Source: Rhynchopus euleeides (taxonomy: Eukaryota; Euglenozoa; Diplonemea; Diplonemida; Diplonemidae). From it: DNA of 64,000 nucleotides. The notes under the pieces are model-generated. The model was not told the origin of the DNA, did no database searches, and was given only the letters and a program-made list of their open reading frames with translations. Both the position numbers and the translations under genes were made by a program. Each line of letters starts with the position of its first letter. Position 1 is the first letter of the stretch. Positions 11,274-23,527 of this stretch are shown here, piece by piece. The stretch covers positions 1,798,001-1,862,000 of the forward strand of contig OY723261.1 in the NCBI GenBank assembly GCA_963210315.1, in the 5' to 3' direction.

Positions 11274-11404
11274 TATTTAATTTTTGGAACCGCATAGTTG
11301 AATTCGGGATCAAAAATCGTACTCCTTTCGCTGTATTGTAGACTCTGTCCAGCAACTGCGGGAGAACAGTTCCGGACGACCTTTCGTTGAGCGCACACTG
11401 AGAC

Positions 11405-11435
11405 GGTGGACTCCCTCGGGGATAGGGAGTCCACC
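11405..11435. repeat. perfect 12-bp stem hairpin
   Basis: GGTGGACTCCCT (11405-11416) pairs with AGGGAGTCCACC (11424-11435) across a 7-base loop. The GGTGGACTYC core echoes the tips of the host element. Confidence 0.7.
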
Positions 11436-12082
11436 GGGGATAGGGTAACCCTTTTCGGGAGCGGGAGTCGACACTGAGAAGTTCCCGACCACTGGGACCC
11501 GATTTTGGGGAAATATGTTTTTGGGGCATCTTTGGGGTGAGGATTCACCAAGGCCAAAAAAACGGAAATTCACGTACGCGTTTTGAGGCGTTTTAGGGCC
11601 CAAAATGGGCTCAAAACTCAGAAATTCCGTCGAAATCGGCCTCAAACAGGCAAAATGGACCAGGGGATAAGATAGGTCTGGTTTTCCGGTTTTCAAAACC
11701 AGGGTTTCCCGGTTCCCGGTTTTCTGAAAAAAAAAAAGGTCGATCTCATTTTCGGCGTTTTTTTTGTGACTTTGGGACAGTAAAACAGTCAGAAAAAACG
11801 CCATAAAAAAAATAGAAAGTGACCCCATCGTGATCCGCACAGAGCTCAAATAGTCCAAAGAAGGCAGAGAAGCGGAGAAGAAAAAATGGACCTAGCGGGT
11901 GGCCCGGTGGGTGGTGATGCCCTCGTCATGCAGGTCTCTTCTGTTTTGAAGGTGCACACATGGTGGACTCCAGCCACCATGTCTAAGAGGGAGTCTAAGA
12001 CTGCAGTCTGTACTGGATACGGGAGTCTATTTTCCAGCTAATTTACGCTAAGACTCCCGCTAGTTGAGACTCATGGGAGACA

Positions 12083-12132
12083 CACGGTGTACTCCAGCGG
12101 AGGTAGGGTAACCTCCGCTGGAGTTCACCGTG
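12083..12132. repeat. 22-bp stem hairpin beginning CACGGTG and ending CACCGTG
   Basis: 12083-12104 pairs with 12111-12132 with a single mismatch and a 6-base loop. Its ends copy the CACGGTG termini of the enclosing element, so it may be a collapsed or minimal pair of element ends. Confidence 0.75.
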
Positions 12133-12576
12133 TCGTCTGCCTCTGTGCAGCGTCACTCGGTGCCATCGAATACATGGCGACAGCCCACCAACTCGAGACA
12201 GATCTGCTTGTCTGGAGGGCTGAGACGAGAACACGAACGACTTTCAAGCAGTCTTGAAGGTCGCCAAGCCTATTGGGGGCAACTAACAGATGAGATTTGT
12301 TTGTTGCCTGTCGTCACAGCTAGGTGCCCATCTCCTCGACAACGGAATGTGTGCAGAGATCTCGTGGACCCTTTGGCCATTCTGTCGTGCACCCACTCCA
12401 CCCACAACGCACACCTATCACGAGTGGTCGCTCCCCCGTCCTCCTCCACCCTGAAGGTTGAACCCTCAAGGACCAGTGATCTCCTGCTGGCCGGGCTGCG
12501 ATACAGCGAAGCCTTCCTACTTACAAGCGAATCCAGACTGTAGGGAACAGATGTTCACTACCGTGGCCTCCGGCGG

Positions 12577-12776
12577 CTGGGGGGCTCCGCCCCCCAGACC
12601 CCCCCTGCGTAAAAACATTGCACCAGACCTTTTTTGGCCGAGAGTCCAAACTTTCAAAGCAGCTGCTGCGCCTGCCCCACCAAGCAGCCTCAGTACGACA
12701 GGACGCGCGCAGGCACCGGGCCCTCTCAGATTCTGGGAGGGTTTGCGCGGGTCGCGCGCGCCGAAGGCGCGCGCGA
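12577..12776. repeat. two GC hairpins (12577-12597 and 12752-12776)
   Basis: 12577-12585 pairs perfectly with 12589-12597 over a 3-base loop (CTGGGGGGC/GCCCCCCAG). 12752-12762 pairs perfectly with 12766-12776 over the loop GAA (TCGCGCGCGCC/GGCGCGCGCGA). No gene is linked to either; terminator-like in form but function unknown in a eukaryote. Confidence 0.6.
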
Positions 12777-12910
12777 AAAATTTTCAAAACCAGAAAAACC
12801 GGAAAACGGCGCCAGAAAAAAAGTCTATCTTATACCCTGAAATGGACCCACCCAGAAAAAAAATTCGAAAAGGGTCCCCCTATAATTCGTGGTATTACGA
12901 CTGATTTTCC

Positions 12911-13029
12911 TAAGTATACTCCTGCATTTCCTAAGTATACTTCTGCATTTCCTAAGTATACTTCAACAAGGTACTCCTGCGAATCCGACTGCGAAAACAG
13001 TTACTCACGCAATGCAGAAGTCCACCGTG
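12911..13029 (-). repeat. right terminal inverted repeat of the 8.5-kb element
   Basis: Inverted partner of 4481-4600, with three CCTAAGTATACTTCT-type subterminal units rather than two, then the terminal CCACCGTG. Confidence 0.85.
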
Positions 13030-13031
13030 CA

Positions 13032-16000
13032 GTTATAAAGCGTCAGACGGTGCTCTTTGTGTTGCTCTGAAGTGAAGGAACCACAGCTCGTTTCGTTTGG
13101 GTGAGAGCTCTTTGGGCTTGGGCTGGTTTGACAAGGGAGGCGAACGCCACGGAGGGGCGAATATGTGAAAGGGCATGACGAGTCGGCGCTCTTGAGTCTG
13201 CCTTGGGTCATCACGATAGGGAGGATAGGAAGCAAGTTCCGGGTATCCCCCACCGGCAGCAACAGGGAACCCCGAGAGAATATACCGGCAGGGCCTGCAC
13301 TTTGGACACTCCCCAATCGGGGGCAGAAAAGCTCCATGAGGCTGTGTGTGCTGCATTGCTACAAACGGCAGAGCCACAAAAGGTTCGCATAAGAATAGTG
13401 CCACTGCATCGCATCGAGGTTTTGTGGAGGAAGCGAGCGGCACCCCTGTGCCACTTTCCTGTTTCTTTGTTGTTCTAGCTCTGAGTTTGTTAAATCAAAA
13501 CCAGGCGGGTCACAGGCCCCTTTTTTTCTGATCCGAATTGTCCGGACGCCTTCATCCAAGCGCACACCTTGCCACCACTCCCGCGTTGGAACAACGTTGC
13601 CTCCACCGCGTTGCTTCGAACAGAAGCGTGCCGACAGCGCTCACCCACCCTCTGCTGGCTGAGGGACAATCCGATAGGAGTGACATCCCCACCTTTGCCT
13701 GGCCTGCCTGTGGGTTTGCGGATTCGACCAATTTAACAGGAAGCTTTCCCTCAACGCCTTATGTATTAGAGCACCCTGGCATAGCCAGGACCTACTGTAC
13801 TGTCGAAGCCTTTATTTTTCGCCGTTCAGCCCGAACCTTGAGGACACGACTCCACGCCTGTTTAGCAGGATCTGTGAGATGTGCACCCCCGAAGAACATT
13901 GCACCCTTCGTCTTTTGAGATTGTCTCGGCAATCAGCTTCATCGCATTTCCACTGTGGTCACAGCCTCACAGCTATTTCTGCCCCCGTCGAGAACATCGA
14001 ATTGCGGCGCTCACAACCCCAAGAAAGGTGAAGCGAGGTGCATCCCTTTTCTCCTGGCTGCCCTGTTACTGGCTGTTGCTGCTGGAACCCTCGCCCCAAC
14101 CCAGCGCCGCTGGGAGAGGTCTTGGGTGGTAGGGGTGGGGGGCGGGGGTGCGGATGCATCAGGCAGAACCGGGGGGGTTGATGGTTTTGCAAGGCAGAAA
14201 GGTACCCCCCCCCCCCCCCCACAAATTCCCATTCCCAGCCAAATACCCCCCCCTCCCCGCCCTCATCCCCCTCGGTTCCTTTTCGTTTACGTTCTGTGTA
14301 TTGTATTGTCGGACCCCCTGTTCTTCTGTGCGCCTCTGTCAGCTGAACGAACCCTCACAGTAAAGGGGACCCTGAACAGTCTTTCGGGGAGGTTATCTGC
14401 TGCCCTGCCCTCACCGCACCGCACCGCCCGCCGGCACAGCGAGCAATGTATCGCTGGGAGATCTGAGGGTGTCATCGCCTGGAGGATGCCACGAAGTGCC
14501 GGTTCGAATCAGCTTTTGTCGATTTCCCTTGGCGTTGTCTGAAAATACTGCTGTCAGTGCTGGCATCCTCCAGCAGGAGCCCCGTTCTGTTTCTCCTTCG
14601 TTGGCATAGATTTTCGGTGACCCGACACAGCGAGGCGCTAGCTCTTGGCAATATTCTCAGTCATGCAGGCATGCTGTGGCCCCCCCACCCATCAGAATCA
14701 ACAGCAATGCCTGTCAGGAAAGCAAGCCAATGCAAGTGCCATACATAAACCGGCCTTTTCTTTGCGTGTTTTTCCACCGGTGTCTTGGTCGGAACTATGG
14801 TGGATAACCATGATCAAAGCACCCCGCCCCTCCCTTGGTCTTGGGCTCACCACAGAGGCTGGATGCTGCCGTCCTCACAATCTTCTGGCAGCAATATTCT
14901 GCTGCCTGGCGTTGGTCGGTCTGCCAGCCTTGGTGGGATCGACAAGAGCATATCAAGGATGCTGCGACATGCCGCCAACACAGAGAGGGATGCCTATTGC
15001 CGCCACGTGACGGTTCACTGGGGCAGGCACCATCGACTTCCCGTTCCCTTTCCCCCCGCCCCGCCGAAAATGTGTTCGATTCGGGCATCTAGCCTGATGA
15101 GCACAGCGGTGGTGGCAGCTTCCGGTCGGTGACCTCTGGGATGAGAAGATCCGCAAACATATTTGTCAGTCTGTCAGGGTTTGGGTGTGGCCCTCAGGAG
15201 GGGTGGGGTGGGGGGGTTCGTTATTTCGGAGCCAGGGGTGCCCCAATCCGCATGCCATCGGGTGTCTTCGTTGACCCTGTGTGCAGCGGTGGAGTGAGGG
15301 TGCGCTTCGTGCCTGCAATGGGATGCCAGTTCCACATTTTTTTTCAAATTGTGTGGGACGAACATGGTGATGCCAATGGAAAAACATCGCCCAAGAACCG
15401 AATACCGGTAGGGAAGCACTATGGTGCCCGGTACCATTGGATTTCAACGTCTTTCGGCGTACATTGTGCACGTCACTGCGAGCTGGTCGTGGAGTCCAGC
15501 ATGCATGTGATTGTTCAAACGTGCGCTCGCTACGTTTTCCGAGTGGGCGTGTCTCTGGATTCCGTCTCCCCATCCTCTGCCTGGGAAATTCTGTTGACCG
15601 CATTCCAAACAAACAAGAAACAGCAAACGAAACCCCAACCGGGGAGTGAGGGTGCCTGCGGGAGGGGGGTGGGGTGCTCGACCCTGTGCCAAACTCTGTC
15701 AGCGCAACACTGTCTGTGTTCGGGGTGCTCACGTGCTCTGCACATCTGATCAAAACCATTCCCGGCCCCAACATATTTGTTGCCCCTGACAGGCTCGTCG
15801 CGGTGAGTATTTTGAGAGGTCGATTCGAATGAGAAGCTTCGGTAGCATCAAGGGCGGGTCGGGGCGGGGGTGGGTTACGTTTTGATGTCGCGTTGTGATG
15901 TGCATGGCAGAATGGTCAGAACGCCGCTGTGTGGGAGAGAAGAGAATGAATCGGCTGCACACTACTTGCACCCCCACCCCCTACATCCAATAATCTGGCA

Positions 16001-16171
16001 GCCTACACCACCCACCTAAACCAACGCCTACCACCCACCCCCACCTCCACACCACAGGCCGGACACTACACCAGGTGGCACATACGCGCCTCTCTCTCTG
16101 ACGACTTTCCGAGCCTGAACCCGCCCTCCCACACACACCCACCCTCCTGACACCAAGACTCCACGGCACTG
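13032..16171. other. 3.1-kb gene-poor stretch
   Basis: No gene, tRNA or inverted-repeat element found. Contains a C16 tract at 14205-14220 and other C-rich runs. GGTTCGAATC at 14501-14510 resembles a tRNA B box but no T-arm stem or acceptor pairing surrounds it. Frames are short and interrupted on both strands. Confidence 0.5.
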
Positions 16172-16597
16172 ATGTTTCTCGAGCCTGGTGCCGAGCCCCA
16201 GGGCCTGTCGCTGTGCCCTATGCAGCCCGTGCAGTCACCGCAGGACGAGGCGCTTGTCCCAGTCGACGGGAGGTCCCCTGAGACGTTGTGCCTCTCGGAG
16301 CGGCTGGTCCGGGCGAAGCTCGGGCTGGCGGGGATCAAGCAGCTCCGTGACTCGCGCGCTGCGCTGTGTGTGGAGACGTCCTCTTTGAGGGAGGCGTCAC
16401 CAACACGTGTCGCCTCCCCCCCGAAGTCCCCCCAGACAGACGAGTTGATTAGCAGCCCTGCAGCCTCCTCTACACTGTCGCCTCTGTCATTGTCGCGCTC
16501 AGGGAGCCTTAGCCCGCTGGGGCGGCAGTCGTCTGCCGCCACGCTTCGCCGGACGTCCACCCGCCACCTGCAGCTCCGGCCCCTGGGGCAGCCGTGA
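16172..16597 (+). CDS. possible small Ser/Pro-rich protein
   Basis: ATG-initiated frame of 141 aa rich in Ser, Pro, Arg and Leu, with repeated SP and SLS motifs like the disordered tails of other proteins in the window. It follows a C-rich leader (CCACCCTCCTGACACC) of the sort seen before other genes here. The stop codon overlaps a potential 5' splice site (GTGAGC at 16594), so a spliced form running on into the Leu/Phe-containing frame at about 16795-16942 is possible. No domain recognised. It could equally be chance. Confidence 0.4.
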   Translation: MFLEPGAEPQGLSLCPMQPVQSPQDEALVPVDGRSPETLCLSERLVRAKLGLAGIKQLRDSRAALCVETSSLREASPTRVASPPKSPQTDELISSPAASSTLSPLSLSRSGSLSPLGRQSSAATLRRTSTRHLQLRPLGQP

Positions 16598-19500
16598 GCA
16601 GCGTCCGGGCAGAGGGGGGGGGGGGGTGAAGCTCGGACAGCTCCGCCGTGGGGTGGGGGGAAGGGTGGGAGATGCTCTGAAGGGAACAAGAGGCACACGG
16701 CTGGACAGTTGCTGCGCTCCAAACCCCAAGGGGGGGGGTGGGGGGCGGGGGCACTGGGCACAGCCCGCCGACAGCCCTCTCCGCATCCTCCCCAGCTCTG
16801 CCCCGCACCCCTGTCGGCTTTGTACAAATTTATGATTCTAACCAACAATGAAGTGAGCTTCACTCCGTTGGATGTGCGGCACGGCTTGCCGTTCACACTG
16901 CGCTTCAAGCAGCAAGTTCTTTTGTTTTGCCACCCTCAATGATATCACTGTTCTGGCAGCGCGCGTATGCACACCTTGCGTGTCCGGGTGTGCGCAACAA
17001 CAAAGTGGTATTTTTTTGTGCCGATCAGGTATATCTTCATAGTCATCTATAGCAATCCGTCGCTACCCCCCGACCCCTAACCCCGCCACCCCGAGACTGC
17101 TGAGAAGCAGCTCTGGAGGGATGTGTGTCGCGTGCCCACATCTCGGTGTGCTGAAAAGAACAGGCGTAGCAAACATACCGCGTTGTGTGTGTGGGGGTCG
17201 CGGGAGAAGACAATAGGCAAAAAAGATCAAACTGTCACGCCAACCTGTGCCGGAAGAAAACGACAAGCCTCCCGCCCCCCCCGCCCCCCACACCCACCCA
17301 CAGGCATAACGAGTGAAAGGGAGGTCGACCGTCTGTGATTTACCGTTCTTCTCCTTCCTTCCTACCCACCCCCTCCTCCCCAGACGTATCTGGTTGTCTT
17401 GCTCTCTCCTCTCTTCCCTGAGGCCCAGCACAGACCTGGATTCTGTTCTGTCGAACACTTCAGTTCCGTGTGTGGGTCTCGCTACAACGTTTGTCAAACG
17501 CAAATCGGGGGGTGCCCGCACTGCTGCCGGTGATGCCTGTGTCGAGATGCTGGTGTGATATTTTAACTTCTGTGGAAGATAATGGGCATGCTCATTCTGA
17601 AAGAACATCACACGCCGGGCGTCACGGTTCGTCAGGCTGTCTGTTGGGTGGTCGAAACAAAACGAAAATTCAGAAGAACCCCCAGAGGGACAATCCCTCA
17701 AACGAAGGAGTGCCTAAGGTGGCAGTTCTGCCGGCATTTCCTCTCTGCCGGATCTCAGAATTCTGAAAGTCCCGTGTACGACTCCACACAACGGCGAGCA
17801 TCACCCACAGCTTTGGTGTGCTCTCGCTGAGCCGCTCAAAACCGAATTGAAACAGGGCGGATGTCAACAACGCATCGGTGTGTGCACACTAGGTGGTATG
17901 CTCCTGACGTGAGGTGGATTTCTGCAATTCCGATGAAGAGAGTGGACACGTGGCAAGGCCTCTTCAAGCCTTGCTCAACAGGGCCTCTGTTACCCGCTCT
18001 TCTTCCGTAGTGCACAGGCAGAAAGTGGCAGTGCTGCGAGATGGGCATTCTGAGAAATGATCCGTGGTGGTGTCAGCGCGTGCCTCTCCCCCGTGGTAAT
18101 GCGACACAGACACACAGCCACCGATGCTGCATCCCACCCCCCCCCCCCCTCCCCCCCTCCGTTTCAACCGGATCTGAAAGAAATCCGACTAACACCCACC
18201 CCCCTCCCCCCTTTTCTTTCGTTGTCGGGTCCGTTGAGGTTTTTTTCCTGCAGTATTCTTCTTCGTCAGTCCTCCAAAGCCATGTCCCGCACCCCCTCTG
18301 CTCGCCCTGCCGCGAGGCAACCGTGCCGGGGTCAGGCAATACGTTTCCTATTCTGAGCCACTCTTGGTTATCAGTTTGTAGGGCTCTCTCTTTGTTTTTG
18401 TTGGACGATTTGGAAATCGTTCAGCAAGAATTCAATAAAGTAAAATACCACACCGTTCGGCTTCGTCAAACCGCCCCTCTCTCCCTCTTCCTTCATTTTC
18501 CGCTTCTTCTCTATCGCCATATTCTTTACTTTATTTACTGTCGCTTTCCTCTGCCACCTGTCGTTGCTTTGGCACTGCCCTTCGTCAGCTCCAAAGAAAC
18601 AGAGACCCCCATCGATCCCCATGTCATTCCTTTGGTCAAACGTTATGATTATGGGGGCTAGACACCCCCTACCCCGACCCCTTTAGCTATCCCTTCCGTC
18701 TCCTGCTCTCGCATCACCCTTCCCTGAGGCTGATGTGCGGGTGGGGTGTTCATGTTTTACCCACAACAAAGGGGGCAGTCCTGCCAGTGTCAAAGAAAGA
18801 TGTAGTGATTAGTGGGGGCAACCGTCACAGGGGATGAACCCGCACAAGGAGAAGTTTGCGGGAGTTGCTTTCTTCATATTTGTTGTTTTTTTCCCCGGAT
18901 TTTTTGGCGCACAGACAACAGCCCTGCCTTTCTTTTAAATGATGTCCTCGACGTAACCAGCATCGCAGGCAACTGTTGGCAGGACCCAGCAGGCATGCAT
19001 CGGGGATCTGCTTCAGGTAACCCGCGCCTGTTTGGGTCATATGTGTAACTGCCCTTGGATCGGCAGGTGCAGCGAGAGAGAGGGAAGGTGGTGAGTCACC
19101 CCCACCTGAGCTATCAAATCGTCAAAAACACCACCCATCCTGCAAATTTTCACCGCAGTTTTTGTCACATCGCGCCGTTCGTATTTTTTGCCACAGGCCC
19201 TGTCTCCGGGCCACGGTAAAAAAGACACGTCCAACCATTGTTCAAATCGTTCAAGACTGTTGGCAGCGCACGTATGGGCACCCATACACGGCAGGTGCGC
19301 ACAAACACCCTGTGTGTGAGGTGGGAGATGCGGTGTGCCCGTGGTTTATCTTTCTCAGGGCCACCTTATTCCCCTCTTCGTCACCACCACGCCATCCTTC
19401 ATTTCCTTAGCAGGACCAACGTTTCTTGCACCACAAGGGCAGGGTGTAGCACTCCTCAGCACCCTTTCCATACCCCCCTCTCCACGCGGGCGTTGGTAAG

Positions 19501-20361
19501 CCATTAGCAGGTGGATTAACCGGGGGCCTTAGCACTGCCGACGTGTGTCAGGCAGCAGCCTGTATCGTTAGGCAGCTCACTTTTCTGCGCCCTTAGCGAA
19601 GGCCCCCCTCACAATTCCCATAAAAACGCAAAAAAAAATGTAATGGCGGGGTGCCGGCAGCGATGGCAATGCGTTGGCAACATTTGGAACACGGCATGAG
19701 TTGCTGTATCCAGCATTCAAATTGAGGCCCAACTGCGTCGCACCTGCCCAGCCGCCACCCACCTCCACCTCCACTGCATCACTAAACCATGATCCACCTG
19801 CTAGCGGCCTTACCCACGCACCTGTGTGTAATTACTGGAGAGTACAGGGCGGGTTCCTTTTCTTTCCCACACACCGTCACCATCCCCTCTCCTCACCCCC
19901 CCTGCTCTGTCCCGTCTTTTCTCTCCGGGCACACCCCACCGCAGCTCAGGGCGCGGGGGGGTGTGGTGGGTGGGGCAGGGCAGTGGCCCCCCCCTCCCCC
20001 CCCATCGACGCTGCCCGGAGTCCCCACCACCCCCGCTCTCCTTTAACCACAGCTGCTTTCCGTTTGACTCTCGTAGCACACCCCGTCCAGCCCTCCTCCA
20101 GCCCTCCTCCAGCATTCCGCAAGGGATGCTTTTATGTGCTTAGGGAGGCGTCGCACTCGCAGTATTTATACTGCAAAATTTTACAACGCCTCATCGTTTA
20201 CTTGGTGTCTTGACGGCTCAATCGCTGGTTCAGCTGTGATGATTGGGGGGGGAGCCTTCCGAAGCTGTGTGTCAGAAGTTTCTGACGCCTCTGAAGGAAG
20301 TGTGTGAGGGGTAGGGTGGGGTGGGGGTGGGGGTGGGGTGGGAAAGGTCGGGGGTTTACTG

Positions 20362-20393
<32 letters not shown>

Positions 20394-22154
20394 CGGGGTG
20401 GGTACAGAACCCCCACACCCCCCCCCCCCCCCCGTTCCTGGTCGAGAACAGCATTTGTCTTTGAACTTACCTATCACCCACCCCCCCTCCCGCTCCGCAT
20501 GGCCCTCCTCCCTGTGACTGCCGCTAGTCGGGAGCGAGTCGAGAGGTCTGCCGTGCGCTATATCGGGTGTGTTATGCAGGTGTTTGTTTCCATCCAACCT
20601 GACATGTGATTGCCTCTGGCGTGTGGGTGTCTTTGGTGTGTGCTGTGCCATGCCAGTGTACCGGCATATGGCTGGCCGTCGTGTAACCAAACCCGATCAT
20701 CGCTTTGTTTGTGTTGGCGACACAGCGAAGCCTGCAGCCCCGAAAATGCTGAATTTTGGACAGCATTCCGGAGGAGCTGCGGCTGTGCTGCCCCAACAGC
20801 AACCCTGAGGATGCTCTGACTGGGCCTGCTCCAAAGCCCACACTTTCCCAAGCCCCCTTCTCTCTCTCTCCCCCCCAATTTTGTAAAATTGGTGGGCAAC
20901 GCCACCCAACACCTTCTTCCCCCCCGATTTGAATGCGGGAAATAGATTTCTCAGAATTCTGAGCCCCGACCCTCCCCGCATTCTTCCGGGCACCCCGTCT
21001 CTAACACTTCTGCTGAAAGGCACAGTCTCACTGTCCTCAGACAACTAGCCGCACCCTGCTGTGATATGTGCCGCCACTCGGCTGTTGGTCTGTCTGGTGC
21101 CCCCTCACAAGACTTGTGGTGCGGAACACAGAAACGTGGTCCTCCTGTTCCACTTTGTGCTGTTCTGTCACGGAGTGGGGAAGAGCTTGCTATAATTCTG
21201 ACAGACGGTCTCCTCCCAGTGGCCTTGAAGGCCATGTGCGTGTCTGGCAGTAAAACTGATAGCCCGTTTGCGGGCTGAGCGGCACTGTTGCACACAAAGG
21301 TCGCCGCAACCTCTTGGCATTAATGAGGCTGTGCTGTTCTGGCCGGCATATTTGAACCCTCCAGATCCCTCAAGCGTTGTTCGTGGTCTGCTCTCAACCC
21401 TTCCAAGTTATACGCCCCCCCGACTGGCTTGCACCCTCCGGACTGAGAAGGTGCATCCCACACCTGCCAGGGGGGTCCTCGCTGCACGGCTCCAGCAAGA
21501 AGCTAAAGGTCCCACGCACGGTCAGCAATCCGTTAAAAACGGTCACCACCACTGACTGTCTCCGATTTAGTTTGTCGCATTGCTAATCAGCATCGTTATC
21601 AACCGAATATCTCTTTCAGTCAGTATCTGCAGGAGTCGTGACAGTGGGCACCGCATCCAGAGCAAGTGCTCGGTGTGCTATGCACTCCTATAAAAGATTC
21701 GCGTGTATGCGTGGGGGATGGGGACTGGGATCCGGTGACGTGTGGGTATCGCCCGCGTCAATACCTATTGTCAAAGGGCGAGATGCCCCTTCCTGGCGCG
21801 TTCTCAACGCGGCTCACCAAGGAACAGACGAGGCGATCCCAGGCAAGACTGCCGCAGAAACCGACGGGAAAAATCTGCCCCTCTCCGCCCATGTACTGTT
21901 GGTGTTGTTCACGGATGCCACCACAGAGATCACCTGCATGATTGAAACTGCAAACTGGCAACCAACCGCTGTGCGCAAACCCCGCCCCCTCCTCCCCCCT
22001 CTCTTCCCCCCGACTCCCTACCCCCGTCCTGCCTTGTCAGTGATTCAGCTTCCGCAGGTGTGACGCCACCCTCACCCCCCCAGGCTTCGGTGCACGGTGA
22101 GGATACTGAGCGCCTCTCGCCACACATACATACACACGCATCAAGGGGGGGTTT
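16598..22154. other. 5.5-kb gene-poor stretch rich in poly-C/poly-G
   Basis: No recognisable gene. G- and C-tracts at 16614-16626, 18138-18150, 20363-20387 (25 C) and 20418-20433. GTCAGAAGTTTCTGAC near 20270 is a perfect 7-bp stem hairpin. A motif shared with other upstream regions (ACGAGTGAAAGGGAG) lies at 17299-17315. Frames on both strands are short or compositionally odd. Confidence 0.5.
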
Positions 22155-22532
22155 ATGTCTCAGGGCGATGACGAATGGAGCGAGCTCACGATCCTGCTGA
22201 TGCCCTTCGGTGTGAAATGGACGGAGGAGGACACAGCTGCCGTCCTGGCGGCTGCAGTGCCCCACCATGTCAAGACTGATCATAACGAGTGGGTGGCGCG
22301 GGTGGACCTTGGCACCGGCACCGCACCCGGGGCGTACTATACATTTGTGAAGAAGTTGAAGGAATCGAACCGCTTCACCCCGGTGCTGCTGAACTACGAG
22401 CTGGCCCTTGTCCAGTCGCAGGGTGCGCTGTGCCCTGCACTCCCCACCACCAACCTGAAGGGCATGATCGACATGCTGGAGATATCGGCAGCAAACGAGC
22501 TGGTCCGCTTGCACGGCCGCACCTCCTTGTGA
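22155..22532 (+). CDS. small conserved-looking protein of unknown function
   Basis: 125-aa frame with ATG start and ordinary soluble-protein composition: an acidic N-terminus (SQGDDEWSE), a region with WTEEDTAAVLAA, GAYYTFVKKLKESNRF and a C-terminal amphipathic stretch (LKGMIDMLEISAANELVRL). No signal peptide, membrane segment or known domain. The opposite strand is also open over this region (21930-22808) but reads Arg/Gln/His-rich noise; amino-acid composition favours the plus strand. Leader is a G-run (CAAGGGGGGGTTT) directly before ATG. Intron-less as read. A small adaptor is possible but unsupported. Confidence 0.55.
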   Translation: MSQGDDEWSELTILLMPFGVKWTEEDTAAVLAAAVPHHVKTDHNEWVARVDLGTGTAPGAYYTFVKKLKESNRFTPVLLNYELALVQSQGALCPALPTTNLKGMIDMLEISAANELVRLHGRTSL

Positions 22533-23527
22533 TCCCGCACCCTCTAGATGAGAGTATTCTCGGCACACCTGGAGGTGTTCCAACATGCGTGTTGTGTGCA
22601 AGCCCATGGGTAGTGCGCCCATAGGTTGTGCCGCGGGTAGAGACCGGCCACACCATCCTCTGGCTATTACCCGATCCTCTATAAATGCAGTCTGATGGAG
22701 AAGGCCTGCGTCTGTAGCTCTCCAGATGTATTCTGAACATGTCATAGGTGACGACATTTCGTCAGACCACTGAAGGGTTGTTCGCCGTCGTCCACACTCT
22801 GCCGACACCCTGCGACGACACGGGCCACCGCGACCCCAACGCAGCGAACGATGTCATCTTGCATCTGGGCAGACCCTCTGGTCGACTCCACACGCTGGAA
22901 GCCGTTGCCACAGCTGGTCATACAGGAGCAACAAATACGGCACCCATCCGCATTGGCACACCACCGGGATGTGTGGTCTCGGCTGTGCATGGCACGCCTG
23001 CGCTGCGACATCAGCGAGGCTTCAGCAGGGTGGCAGAGGGCTGTCTGACCATTGGGTGGGGCGGTGGGAGTGGTGCTGTGCAACGCGCGAGGTTTGCCGT
23101 ACGTGTCACACGACGCGTCGGGGTGGGAGGAGAACGCCCCACCCCCTGCCCCCCCCTGTTGCGCATTCACAGGGGCAGGGGTCACGTGAAGTGACACAAC
23201 ACAGGGCACTGCCGGGCGGTGTGCAGGTGTTGGCTGAATCGGGGTGCCGTAGAGCACCCTCAGTGAGGGCCAGCGAGGCTGTCAAAAGAAAGGCACGTGG
23301 GCCGCTGGTTGGCGCTGCGACACGTTGGGTCAAGAGTTCCGAATCGGGTGGTGGCAGCAGGCTGAGTCTTGTCATTTTACCAGCCGCCCCAAGGCACCTC
23401 CCCCCCTCGCTAACAGTGTTTCACCCCCACCCTCCGCCCACCGGGATAGCACACACACACAGCCTGCAGGGGGTGACACAGGGGGCCATCCCGGGGGGCG
23501 GGCACGCCCGCCTGGCCCCCCGGCAAC
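22533..23527. other. intergenic region upstream of the RME-8 gene
   Basis: No gene found. CA-repeat (CACACACACACAG) at about 23450 and GC-rich sequence close to the start codon at 23528. Confidence 0.5.

Larger units (their letters stand above)
4481..13029. mobile_element. 8.5-kb DNA element with ~115-bp terminal inverted repeats starting CACGGTGG
   Basis: The left end (4481-4600) and the reverse complement of the right end (12911-13029) share CACGGTGGACTTCTGCATTG, then GCGTGAGTAACTGTTTTC, then GATTCGCAGGAGTACC and several copies of a subterminal unit centred on the palindrome AAGTATACTT, with small indels between. Both flanks carry CA (4479-4480 and 13030-13031), consistent with a 2-bp target duplication. 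No intact transposase is readable inside, so it is either non-autonomous or decayed. The interior holds the 41-bp palindrome array (5090-7798), foldback hairpins and a nested mariner-like fragment. Terminal CAC and multiple subterminal repeats recall CACTA/EnSpm elements, but this classification is inference. Confidence 0.75.

Noticed and set aside
14499..14515. tRNA gene suggested by GGTTCGAATC
   Set aside because: Flanks do not pair as a T-arm, and no A box or acceptor stem fits upstream.
21930..22808. 292-codon minus-strand frame over the 22155 gene
   Set aside because: Arg/Gln/His-rich with no motif; the overlapping plus frame has more natural composition.
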